Assembly (NCBI GenBank): GCA_015852425.1
Contig: JAAAIG010000671.1
Coordinates: forward strand, 1 to 21,662
DNA: 21,662 nt
Direction of reading: 5' to 3'
DNA from: Gryganskiella cystojenkinii
Taxonomy: Eukaryota; Mortierellomycota; Mortierellomycetes; Mortierellales; Mortierellaceae
Position numbers and translations under genes: made by a program. The notes beneath the pieces were generated by a model that made no database searches, had not been told where the DNA came from, and saw only the letters and a list, made by a program, of their open reading frames with translations. Positions 1 through 10,223 of the stretch are shown here, one piece after another (positions within the stretch are counted from its first letter, which is position 1; each line of letters opens with the position of its first letter).

Positions 1-208
1 CCACTCATTTCGACCTTCTTTCTGTCTCTGCTGTCCTTCCCCTTGTCCTTCGTCCCACCAAAGACCAGGTCCCCTTCCCACCATCACACAATCCACCACC
101 CCCTTGTTTTTTTCGTCTTTCGTTTGTCCTCTTCTTCCCTTCTTTTTCGCCGTCACTTTTCTCTCTCTTTTCTTTCCTTCACTTTACTTTCAACCCCCTT
201 CTTGTTAT

Positions 209-224
209 CACACACACACACACA
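209..224. repeat. (CA)8 microsatellite
   Basis: This is a perfect CA dinucleotide run followed by an A-tract, in the 5' flank of the PP2A B'' gene. It is a simple repeat with no further assigned function. Confidence 0.85.
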
Positions 225-848
225 AAAAACTTTTGATTTCTGCTGTTCTGTAACTCGCCATCTTACTTGTGCCACCTTGAATCGAAACACGCAAAATACG
301 CACGCACTTTTCTGTTCTTTTCGGTCAAGAAACGCAGGGACTCTTCTCTCTCTTTCTTTTTTTTGCGTTTCCACTTCTACTCTTTTCTTTGCATTCCGGC
401 GCACAAAGAAAAAATATTTGTGTGATCAGCACAAAAATCACAGCAACCTTGCCCTCTGACAGAAAAAAAAGCTCGAGAACACAACACATCCTCGCTTCTG
501 TTTCTCTCACTTTGTGTTTCCCAACCCAATTCGTCACTTCTTTTGTTTCCCTTTTCGACTCTCCTCCTCTCTTCACCGGTTGTGTTTCGCCCTCCCTTTC
601 TTCTCTTCCTTGTTTTTCGTCCTTCTCCCCTTTCGTCCACCTCCTCTTCCTCCTCCCCTTGTCATCAGGGTCACCTATTCCTCTTTTGATTTTTTTTCCT
701 GATCTGTTATCCAGCAATTGAGATTTGAACAGGAGCTTATTTCGTTTGAGGCCACATCTGCTTGACTTCTTTTTTTCCGTCTTCGATCAGCCAACGATCC
801 TCCGAAACCTCTCTTATCCGTCTCGCACTTTTTTTGAGAAGTTTTCTT

Positions 849-855
849 TATAAAA
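849..855 (+). promoter_or_regulatory. TATA-like element next to the start codon
   Basis: TATAAAA lies 7 nt upstream of the ATG at 862. If it acts as a TATA box with initiation about 30 nt or more downstream, that ATG would be outside the transcript and the in-frame ATGs at 916 and 919 would be used instead. It may equally be A/T-rich leader sequence. Confidence 0.3.
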
Positions 856-861
856 GGCATC

Positions 862-3800
862 ATGGAACGAGGCGATGCTTGGAGTACGACCCACACCAGT
901 CAACCTCAGCAGAGAATGATGGGCCTTGGTTCCCTGAACGCCAACACCAACGGTCCGTCACCTTCATCCTCTATGGTGAGTTTAAAGACGGCGGTGGCTG
1001 TACGCGATGAAGGTGATCAAGAGTATGCACCTTCGTCCTCCCCAGCAGCCCTTCCAGAGGTGAGCATCCCTTTTTTTTCGTTTTCAACTCTTTTGTTCGA
1101 GATTTTTTCTTTTTTCGTTTCCTGATACATTCTCGGCGATCTTCCCAGGGCACATGCACACAGCAAACGGACTGTTGCAGAAAGAAGGAATGTTTTCCAT
1201 TCCTTCTCCACACTCACACGGCCACAATGAAGGAGAAACAGGAACAATAACTAAAGAGAAAACAAGGACTTTGAATAGAAGAAGAAAAAAACGTTTCTCC
1301 GCGTCTTCGATCATCAACGCAAAGACGCGAAACGCGCGCGTGAAAGACTAAGATGAGAAGAGGGGACTGGATGAGTGAAGATCTGGTATATGGAAGACGG
1401 GGAGTGGCCTTTCTTTCGTGAAAGCAAGAGAGTATGCATACGATAACGGAGAAAGGTGCTGAGGGAGAGATAATAATGAGGAAATAACTTGCATGCTCTC
1501 CGAGGATGGATCAGATTCGATTCGCTTTCATTCGCTATGTAACGAGACATTGTCTCATGCATGCTTTGGGGCTTTTGCGTCCGTTCACTTTTTACCTTCG
1601 CCCGCTTTTTGTTTTTCCCATTTCGTTCCGCTCAATTCGGCATCGTTCATATGCACTTACACTTACCCACCGAAATGCATGTTCACCAACCCGACTACTG
1701 CCCTTCGTTCATGTAGGCCAACTCTCGGCTGTCGATGCGACTTCATGCTCTTCTGCGGGATGTAAGTGCTTTTTTTTTAAAAAAAAACCTCCGACCGACA
1801 TGGCAGGGATCAATTGCAGACCAAGACGAAAAAGACTCCACAGATATCTCGTCTCCATTCAATTACATCTAATCAGCTGCATTACAGCAAAGCCTTGCAG
1901 ACGATTCTCATCCTTGGATGAACTTTTTCACTTTTCGCGAAGTTGTTGACCTGCCCCTGTCCCCTCCCCCGTTCCCGTCAGCGTCGTTGATGCAGGTTTC
2001 CTTTTCCCTTTCCCTTTCCTTATTTTTTTTTTGTTCACCCCTGAGTTCTCCCCCTTCCTACCTGTTTCCTTGTTTCCCTTTTTTTTTGTGCCTTCCTCTC
2101 TTTTCTGTCAGTCGGCCACTCCCTACTGCTAGTCTGGAGAAAATGGAGAGGGAGGAAAAGGACCCTTGGCTGACCTCTATTTTTTTGCCCTCTCCCCACA
2201 ACCAACCCCTTGAATATCGATGTGGAAGTACCTTTCTATTGTGTCCAAAACATTCTCGAGATAGAACTCTCTTCAGCCATTGACCATTTTGGTCCCTTTT
2301 CTATTTTTTGTTCACTCTTTCTTTCCTTCTATCTCTTCTGCGATTTCTGTGAATTGTTTTTAGGGGTTAAGAGCCGCATCGAGAAATAACACTGGACTGC
2401 AGAGTCTCCTCAAGACCGATCGCTCTCGCGCTGGAGACGATTCACCTCTTTCTCCGCCCATGGCCCGCACTCGCGAAGGAACAGCCGAAGAACTATCGAT
2501 TTATCAGGAACTCTTGATGCGTCAACAAAACGAGGGTCATCCCCGTTCTCAGTCTCATACCAATATCATCAACAACAGCGGCAATAACAGATCTGTATCT
2601 GAGACTTGGAACTTGACCGATAGCAACACCCTTGACGTCAATAACAACCCTTCCTCCTTACAGAACAAAATGGAGTCATCAGGGTCAGTTCCGAGTGTCA
2701 TCTCAGGAACAAGGACAACTTCTCAGCAAAACGCATCAAGATCTACTTCTGCATCAGCTGTCATTCAAGAGTCACCGCTACAGGGCTCTGAGGCGCATCT
2801 GCAAGAAGAGAATAAAGAGACCCAGGATTCACCCAGAAGCCCAGCAACAACAGCCCCTTCGCGTTCTCGGGGCGAGCGAAAAGCCAAATCAAAATCAACA
2901 GATGGTCATCCTCAGTACGACCACCCTCATAACCATGACTCATCAGTAACAAACTCAATCGACGTCCAGGCTCGATCACCTAATTGTCAGAAGCAGCGAC
3001 CGACGAATTCTTCAGGGAAGAAAGCTCGGTGCCATTGCTCTTCTTGTCAGCAAGAAGGCAGCAGCAGTTTCCCGCAGCAACGACCTTATCGATATAACCA
3101 GTACTTAGGGGGTGGACTTGGGATGGGAATGGGGTTGGGGGGCGACTCTGCTCCACTATACGCAGGACCCTTGGGACTCGGAGACGATATCCCCTCACCC
3201 ACACCATCACCACCTCCCCCAGGAAGGTTGAGTATCCATATGGCTATGAGTGGTGGCCGATCTCCTATCGGTTCGCCATCCAGTTCACCCTTGATGAGCA
3301 TGATGAACTCGCCTCTGAATCTAGGCCAACCTTCTGCGTACCTGAGCCTCTCGCCAAAGGTTAGAAGCAGTAAGTCTGGAAAGAAGAGCCGAGACATGAC
3401 GGAATTCGGACTGGGAACCTCACCTCACCTCCAAGGGGAGCAGTCGTGGTCGCGTTCAAGTCCTGGGTCGATGTCAGCAATGACAACTAGCAGTCACCCG
3501 GTTGTTACTGGATTTCAGAGTCAGGCACGCGATATCCCCAAGGTCAAAGGCAGCAGCACTACCACCAGTAGTAGTAAGAAGGCATCATCTTCATCCCGCA
3601 CGACAGGAAACTCTCCCTCTCCCTCGACACAACAGGCACTTCTGGAAGCCGCTCACATGTCGACCTCGCCTTCTTCGCCCCTGTCGACCTCTCTTCCTGA
3701 CTCAAAAATTGATATGGAACGGGACAACTCGCCTTCATTGTCGCCCTTTTTCATGAACAAACGATCTCTTAGTCCTCCCAATTATATCTCGTCCCTCTCC

Positions 3801-6800
3801 TCGGCCTTGTCGACGTCCCCACCAATGCATGCGGCCGCGGCTTTGGATGCTCACGAGACACTTCAGAGTGCGTCTTTAATGGCTGTCTCTCCAAGCAGAG
3901 AAACCACTACCGTACCCGATATTCAAGCGGATTATCCTTGTCTCGCGCCGCCAGTAGTCTTGGTACAGTCACCGACTTCGGATTCACTTGCTCGCATATC
4001 AGACAGAGTCCCATCTATCGGTAGTCGCCTTAGTCATCCTAGCCAAGCTACAGAAAAGAGTCCATTGCTATACTCGTCCGTGCTCGCAGCATCCCCTTCG
4101 ACTTCCTCCTCAAGCTCGCCTAATTACTCTCATACGCCTCGGTCGCCCTCACAGCAGGCTCTTTCTCCTGGCGGTCGGGTAGGGCTGTCGGCCACACCAC
4201 CATTAAGTCCATCACGGAAAAAGGAGAATCATCACCACACAGTCCTTTCTACCCTGGAGAAGAAAGGTAAATGTTTCGAAGTCTGAAGAGCATTTTTTTC
4301 TCTCGTGGCACTAGAGTTTTTCATACTAACAGCTGATTATGCGTGTGGTTCAGAATTCGAGGCATGGTCGCTGAGCGATCAGATTCAGGACCGAGTCATA
4401 AGGACGTCTCCTGCATTGCATTACAAGTCTGCACTCCTCTCCAGCGGTGTGCCCAAAGGCACGGCGACTCAACACCTTCAGCAGTCGAGCCCAAAGTTCC
4501 GTCACCAACAACAACTCCATCAAAACACTACGCATAATTCACGCGCATCAGCCAGACAGAGACAGACGCAGCCTTTGTCTCCTTCAGAATCTCCTGTTAG
4601 GCGGCAATGGCCCTTCCGGAGCCAGAACTTTGCAAAAGAGACAGGAGATCGTTCCGGAAGAAAGACGGCCTTTAACACTATAACTAACAGAAAAGCCGGA
4701 GCCGGAGGATCTGTGCTCGGCGGAGGTGGAGCAGGGCCTTCTTCTAACAATAATCCAGGATTGGGACTAGTTTCGGGGTCGGGGTCGCGAGGATCAGTTT
4801 CAGACCAGAGTGTCGGTCAAACCTCTCCTGGGAAGAGTAGCAGCGGACATGAAGGCATGTCCTTGCATGTACTGCGAAGAAGTCGCTCAGCTCCGATTCT
4901 AGCATCGGGCCAACTTTCCTGTAAGTGTATGATGGTTATCTCGAAGTGCTTCTTTCATGTTTTAAGCAGCCACACCAAATATGGCATCAGATCAAAATCA
5001 GTGGCATCTAAAATCTTTATTAACGATGTAATCTCTTCGTTGGGTTGATGAATATAGATGCTGACATTTTACGGGCATCGATTAAAGCCACCTCGACCCC
5101 TACTCTATCAACATCGGCATCTTTGTCATCAGGGTCAGCACCTCAATCTCCCCCAAGTTCCACCCAGACCTCTCCGAACCGTCCAGTGTCGCCCTCACCT
5201 ATCTTGTCCTCAACATCTGGAATATCAACAACTTCATCTTCACCTGCACCTTTGGTTTATTCACCTCCATTGTTGGACTCAGGAAATGGAAGGTCCATCC
5301 GATTGGGCGGATCCTCCACTCATACCACATCAGTGCCGTTGACCCCTACTCGGACAATGAAGCCCTTGAGGAGGCCAAGTCTCACCAGCAGCAAGAGCGA
5401 TAACAACCTTAAAGCCAGGATTGACAAGCACATGTCGCCTCCGATGAAGGCCTTGCTCGATTCTTTCACCTCATCATCGCAACACGCACCAGAGCTGGTA
5501 TCCTCCGGACCCGCACCTATGGACGTGGATCTAAAGGCGCGTTTTAACACAGGATCACTGCTGGATGCCAATCCATCTTCATCGATGGAGCAGATGGTGG
5601 ACATCAAGCTTTCTCCAATCAACGACAGAAAAGTGATGTTGGAGGAGGATACCGATATGAGTACGGCATCAGAGAACCGTTCTGACAGATCAACTCCCAT
5701 CAACAATGCAGTCTCTTCAGTCACAACCACAACGTCTTCTGCATCCACGACGGGGACCAAGTCCGTAAGCAGCACAGTCCAAACCGGTAAGATGCAGACT
5801 GGTTTGTCATTTTTCCAACCGGTTGAAACAATTGATCGAGCAAGGATGGGCAAAATAGATGATTCCTCAGACGCCGCTGGTCGCCATGTGCAAGGGGCCG
5901 TCGCGTTGGCAATGATGGGCTTTAATCTGCAAGAAGGGGCGACGGCGTTAGCCGTGTCATCTGAGAAGGAGAACGAATTGCTCGCGCAAGTACTCATCTC
6001 ACCTCAGAACGCCACCTCGGAAGTTTGTCTCGAGAGTACAGAAGACCGAGTCAGAATCGTGAAGGATAATTTCCAACAGCAATTGACTCTGCAGGAACAC
6101 GAACAGCAGCAACCTCAGCAAGAAGTGGATTCAGAGCAAGCTAACTTGTCACCCTTAAGCCAGACCGGAGGAGGCGGATTCAAGTTGCGTCGTAAGCGGA
6201 ACAACAGCACCGGAGGCAAAAGGTTGCAATTGAAGAAGAAGACCAGCTTATCGAACCTGCACAGTAGCTTCCAACAGCAAGGACCTGATATGTCTGACAA
6301 AGGTCACCTTACACCTTCACCCACGACCCCAACCACTCCCTCAACTTCGAGTTCTATGAGTCGTCAAAGGTCAACGAGTGGGGTCGATGAAACTTCAGCC
6401 TCGAGCGACTACGTCATCCCACCATTTTATTTCCCTTTGGGAAAGCCTGTCTCCGCATCCAAGCGTCGTCAGCGTACTCAAAGTGCAATGGTAATGCAAA
6501 ATTGTTTTTTGTGTCTTGCAATTATTTTAGGAGTTTGTTATATATTTGTCTCTAATACGAGCTCACGTTCAATCTATGTTAGGCAAAAGCCAAAGAGATC
6601 TTTGCCGTGGGCGAGAATGGAATCCTTTCTGAAGAAGGATTTGTTCCGATTACGGTTAAATGCTGCGAGTTACCCCGGTACATGAACCGGGCCCTGTTTC
6701 GTAGGGTCGATATTAACGGCTGCAATGAGGTTCGATTTCCAGAGTTTGAGAGTTTCTGGTCATCCCTCGTCGAGAGCTGTCCCGACGAGATTTCCATGGT

Positions 6801-9800
6801 AAGACAGTTCGGGCCTAGAGGTTTAAGATTGTGGAACTGAAAGCAACAAAGCAAACAAAAGTGAACGAAAGAGACAGCCCGTTGATCACGTTCCTGTTCT
6901 CGTCTCTCCCTATCTAGATTTTCATGGTCTTGAAGCAACCAGGAACAAACCACATTACGCCAACGGATTTCGAAGTGGTTTTACAGGACTTGGTTTTGTT
7001 TCATCCGGGTCTCGAGTTTTTGTCTGGTAATGCAGTGTTCCAGGAACGATACCGTAAGTTTTTCTTGAACCCTGTCTCAAATTTCTTCTACAAGTGCGCA
7101 AAAGGATTTCCTGCCTTGTCTCTGACGCTCTTTCTTCCCAATACTATGTGATTAGTCGAAACCGTGATCACGCGTATCTTTTACGATGCAAACCGCCGCC
7201 ATGGCAAGATGACGCTTGCGGATCTAAGGAAATGCAACTTTGACAAGACCCTCCGAAAACTCGAGAACAGTGACCTGAATCAGACTGAGGATTGCTTTTC
7301 TTATAAGCATTTCTACGTGATTTATTGCAAATTCTGGGAATTGGATCAGGATCATGACTTGATCTTGGACGAGCAAGATCTTGCCGGTTACTCTGGAGGT
7401 GCAATCTCAACTCGTATCATTCGCCGGATCATGCAAGGATACGGCAACGAGACGGGCATGTTTATGGTACCCGATCAAGAGCTTCTGCTACAACAGCAAC
7501 AACAGCAGCAACTCTTGATGATCCAGCAGCAGCAAATACTTCTTCAGCAGCAGCATCACCAGCAGCAACAGCAATTGATACTGCAGCAACAGCAAGAGGA
7601 AATCGGAATCCAAGATGCGCTCGTGATGAATCAGATGGATGTCGACAGCGCTGTCGCATCCTCCGGTGCTTTGGACGCAGAGATCGCGGACGAGTCCACA
7701 GTGGAGGAGACCGGTGGTGTCCTGAGACGCTCCGCCACCATGACTCTGTCCTCGATGACGGAGCTTTCAGCTGAGAACGCGATCACCAGTCAAGTGATGG
7801 TCTTGGACGTGCCTCAAGAAACCATCCCCGGTTCAATCGGACATGTCAACAACCTTATTGGAATGCCATTGATGAGTCCCACTCTGATGTCTGGCACTCT
7901 TTCTGGCATGATGACTGCCGCGCCAGGTCGTACAATTCCTCCTGGACCGGGTAGTCAATGTCGCCCCCAAAACTATCGGATGACCTACAAAGGCTTTATC
8001 TGGTTCCTTTTGGCCGAGACCGACAAGCAGACTGTGACTTCGATCGAATACTGGTTCCGATGCATGGACCTCGATGGTGATGGTATCCTTACCGTATTTG
8101 AACTTGAACAGCTCTTTCAAGAGCAGGCGACCCGGATGGCGATCCTGGGGATGGAGTCCTTTGGGTTCCGGGATGCGATCTGTCAGATGCAAGATCTCGT
8201 CTGCCCTAAGGAAACCGGGCTAGTTCGGTTATCGGATCTGAAACAGTGTGGTCAAGCAGGTCCGTTTATTGACTTGTTCTGTAATGTGGTTCGATGGAGG
8301 TCCTTTGAAGCCCATCAACATCAGATCCGAATGCGTCAACAGCAAATTGCGATGCAACGGGCCGCAGATGCAGCCTGGGAAGAAGTCGCCGCTGGAGACG
8401 AGATCTTTGGTGACGATGACGAAGATGAAGATGAAGATGACGACGACGAGGAGTACGATGAGGATGAGGACGACGAGGACGATCATGAAGATGACCTCGA
8501 GGAGGAGGATGACGATGATGAGTTAGAGGAGGATGATGAGATCAACGATATGGACGATCAATTCAGAACCGGTAGTGGATTCGTCGAGGTGAACAAGATA
8601 CCTCGGACTGGCGCTTTGAGTCCCGAGGATATCGAGATGGGCGAAGTTCAACAAGCGCAGCAAAGGCCACGGCAGCATCAACAGCCACTGCAGCAGCAAC
8701 AGCAGTCCTGTGTTGGTCTTGGCGTCGAACTGGCCATAAAGCCCAGTCAGACGGAATTACAACAACAGCAGCAGCAGCAACAACAACAGCATCAGCTCAA
8801 GAAGGTCTCGCGTCTGCGTTATCAAAGTTTCAGTCGTGGCAGCGATGGCAACGACAACAAGAACGGTATCGCCAATGTGAGCCTGCAAGGTTCCTCAGAT
8901 TCGGGACATCATAACCAAGGCCATGCGACCGTGAACATGATGTCGGCCTCGGAAGCCGATGTTGTCTCGGCAGCAGCCGTGGCAGCTGTAGCAGCAGCTT
9001 CTGCGGCAGCGGCAGCTGTTGTCAAGGACCAAAAGGACAAACGAGCTCGATCCAGGGAAAAGCGACGGAAGCGCCGCCTGTCCATGATGCGTTGTGCGCT
9101 TGTGGAGGAACAGCGCAAAGAGAAGGCCTTGCTGGCCACCATTCGGTAAGTACAAAAAAAAAAAAGAAAGCCTGTTCTCGCAGATGATGTGCTGCCCATA
9201 GTGTGTCTTGCCTCTGATATTAACGTGTTGCTTCTTTTGTTAATTAGGGAGTCCCCATGGATCGTATATGTTGAATCCGAGTACGAGAAACTAGTGACGA
9301 CTGAGCCCCAGAGTCGAGCCGGTTGGGATCAGGACGAAGATGAAGAAGATGAAGAGGAAGAAGAAGAAGAGGAGGAAGAAGGCGAGCTTGGCGAAGAAGA
9401 AGAAGAAGGTGAAGAAGAAGAGGAAGAGGAGGAAGAAGACGGAGAGGAAGAGGAGGGAGACGATGAAGAAGAGGTTATGGACGAGGAGGATTTAATGTTG
9501 GAGGAAAGACACGAGATCTCACCGCCGACCTCGTTGACCGCAGGTTTGATACCCGGGAGCCTTCATCAAAATTTGCCGATCGGATCCGAGGAACTTACCT
9601 TTAATCCTCCACAAGACGATACCCTCGTCTCTGTCGCTGTTCACTGTGTCGACGATGGGATCATGGATACCAGCCTTGACATTAACAAGATGGATGTTGT
9701 CCCGACAGGTACTGTCTTTGAGATGGGTCATGATTTCGAACACATCTCGATGGATAACAACGCTATGGAAAACATTGAGGAGGCCTCCAAAGCGGGAACG

Positions 9801-9815
9801 GCAGCAAACTCGTGA
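862..9815 (+). CDS. PP2A regulatory subunit B'' (PPP2R3/PR72-like), giant EF-hand form
   Basis: Exons: 862-1059, (1717-1761, candidate), 2364-4266, 4354-4920, 5058-6490, 6583-6798, 6918-7053, 7156-9145, 9248-9815. Phases match at every join, giving 2336 residues, or 2351 with the 45-nt exon (numbering used here). B'' subunits bind the PP2A scaffold/catalytic dimer and give it substrate choice and calcium control. Residues 1-1380 are a Ser/Pro/Thr-rich, probably disordered region. The B'' core begins near 1383 (KEIFAVGENG). EF loop 1 is at about 1563-1574 (DQDHDLILDEQD), preceded by FYVIYCKFWEL; EF loop 2 is canonical at 1804-1815 (DLDGDGILTVFE), preceded by SIEYWFRCM. A polyQ-containing insert separates the two halves. 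A second insert with an Asp/Glu tract (about 1918-1965) precedes the C-terminal SEYEKLV motif, which is followed by another acidic tract. Family identity is secure; the N-terminal exons are less so. Known B'' proteins are about 450-1150 residues, so the length is exceptional. Confidence 0.9.
1717..1761 (+). CDS. Candidate 45-nt in-frame exon of the PP2A B'' gene
   Basis: The stretch is bounded by the acceptor TGTAG (1712-1716) and a strong donor GTAAGTG (1762-1768). It is exactly 15 codons with no stop, and it fits the phase-0 ends of the flanking exons. It would encode ANSRLSMRLHALLRD and join GLRAASRNN of the next exon to give a continuous basic, probably helical segment. There is no transcript or homology proof available here. 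Confidence 0.5.
1770..1787. repeat. Perfect T9A9 palindrome
   Basis: Nine T followed by nine A form a self-complementary 18-mer just after the donor of the candidate 45-nt exon. Homopolymer tracts of this kind tend to exclude nucleosomes; no other role is evident. Confidence 0.7.
4324..4330 (+). other. TACTAAC intron branch point
   Basis: A perfect TACTAAC lies 23 nt before the acceptor of the 87-bp intron 4267-4353 in the PP2A B'' gene. The same heptamer occurs on the minus strand in bZIP intron 2 (10557-10563) and SED5 intron 1 (21032-21038), supporting the splice models and a fungal nuclear origin. Confidence 0.75.
7489..7596 (+). repeat. CAG/CAA (polyglutamine) tract inside the B'' core
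   Basis: This is a mixed CAG/CAA repeat encoding Gln runs broken by Leu, Ile, Met and His. It lies in the loop between the first and second EF-hand modules. Further Gln tracts occur at about 8690-8705 and 8759-8790 in the second insertion. The interruptions and mixed codons suggest an old tract, not a recent pure triplet expansion. Confidence 0.8.
8409..8556 (+). repeat. Asp/Glu-coding acidic tract (GAT/GAC/GAG-rich)
   Basis: About 50 codons, nearly all Asp or Glu, lie after the EF2 module of the B'' protein. At the DNA level this is an imperfect GAN repeat. A second, more purine-pure acidic tract lies in the last exon (about 9336-9480). Confidence 0.8.
9336..9480 (+). repeat. GAA/GAG purine tract encoding polyglutamate
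   Basis: This is an almost all-purine stretch of GAA and GAG codons in the last exon of the B'' gene, directly after the conserved SEYEKLV segment. It encodes a Glu-rich run with few interruptions and would make the C-terminus strongly negative. Confidence 0.8.
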
Positions 9816-10223
9816 GTTCCTCGAGATATTCCACACATACCCAAATACACTCATGGACACTATCCTCTGCTTTTTGTTACTACGTTTGAATTTTCGGTAA
9901 GCCTTTTGTAGCATTAGTTTGATTTTTCAGCCAAATAAAACTATTAAATATCACAAATGGTCACGCAAGAAGAAGGTGAGCGCAAAAAAAAAAAAAACAC
10001 TCTTCGACATTTTTTCTTTCTTGGTGCCGTCGTGTGATTTTTTTTCTTTCGAAGGTCGCTTTATCGAAGAGCAGATATTTCGTAGACACACGAGCCGCCG
10101 ATTCTCAATGAGCACACTGGACAAAAGATGATGAAAGGACACGAAAAAGGACCCGTATACTGGAAAAATATCCAGGCTCGGTGATGTATATTGGTGTCAT
10201 TATTGCCATTCGTTTTCCCCACT
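9816..10223. other. Convergent 3' intergenic region (PP2A B'' / bZIP)
   Basis: These 408 bp lie between two stop codons that face each other. The region contains the plus-strand AATAAA at 9934-9939 and several A and T homopolymers. No gene is supported. I found no AATAAA on the minus strand that would end the bZIP transcript, so its 3' end may use a degenerate signal. Confidence 0.6.
9934..9939 (+). terminator. Putative polyadenylation signal of the PP2A B'' gene
   Basis: A canonical AATAAA lies about 120 nt after the stop codon at 9813-9815. Its position suits a short 3' UTR. It also sits inside a possible alternative last exon (from 9931), so the two readings compete. Confidence 0.5.

Larger units (their letters stand above)
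1..861 (+). promoter_or_regulatory. Pyrimidine-rich 5' flank of the PP2A B'' gene
   Basis: No gene is convincing here. The plus strand is dominated by C and T runs for several hundred bases, as is common in promoters and leaders of filamentous fungi. It contains a CA dinucleotide repeat at 209-224 and a TATAAAA element at 849-855, only 7 nt before the chosen ATG. The open frames in this stretch are Ser/Phe/Leu-rich translations of the pyrimidine tract or its complement and show no family resemblance. The likely role is promoter plus 5' UTR of the downstream gene; the transcription start cannot be placed from sequence alone. Confidence 0.5.
1060..2363 (+). other. Long first intron region (1.3 kb), with a candidate internal exon
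   Basis: The donor GAG|GTGAGC at 1060 and the acceptor TTTTTAG ending at 2363 are both phase 0. At 1304 bp this is about ten times the length of the other introns in the window. It contains one good internal exon candidate (1717-1761), which would split it into introns of 657 and 602 bp. Other stretches with open frames, such as 1154-1351 and 1918-2283, lack a matching acceptor/donor pair in phase. The alternative is that 862-1059 is not translated and the protein starts at the ATG at 2460. Confidence 0.55.

Noticed and set aside
1154..1351. Open frame in the first PP2A B'' intron as an extra exon
   Set aside because: A plausible acceptor (TTCCCAG) exists, but no donor in phase closes it before a stop.
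2935..2943. ATGACTCAT, a perfect AP-1/Gcn4 site
   Set aside because: It lies deep in the PP2A B'' coding exon, where a 9-bp match is easily accidental.
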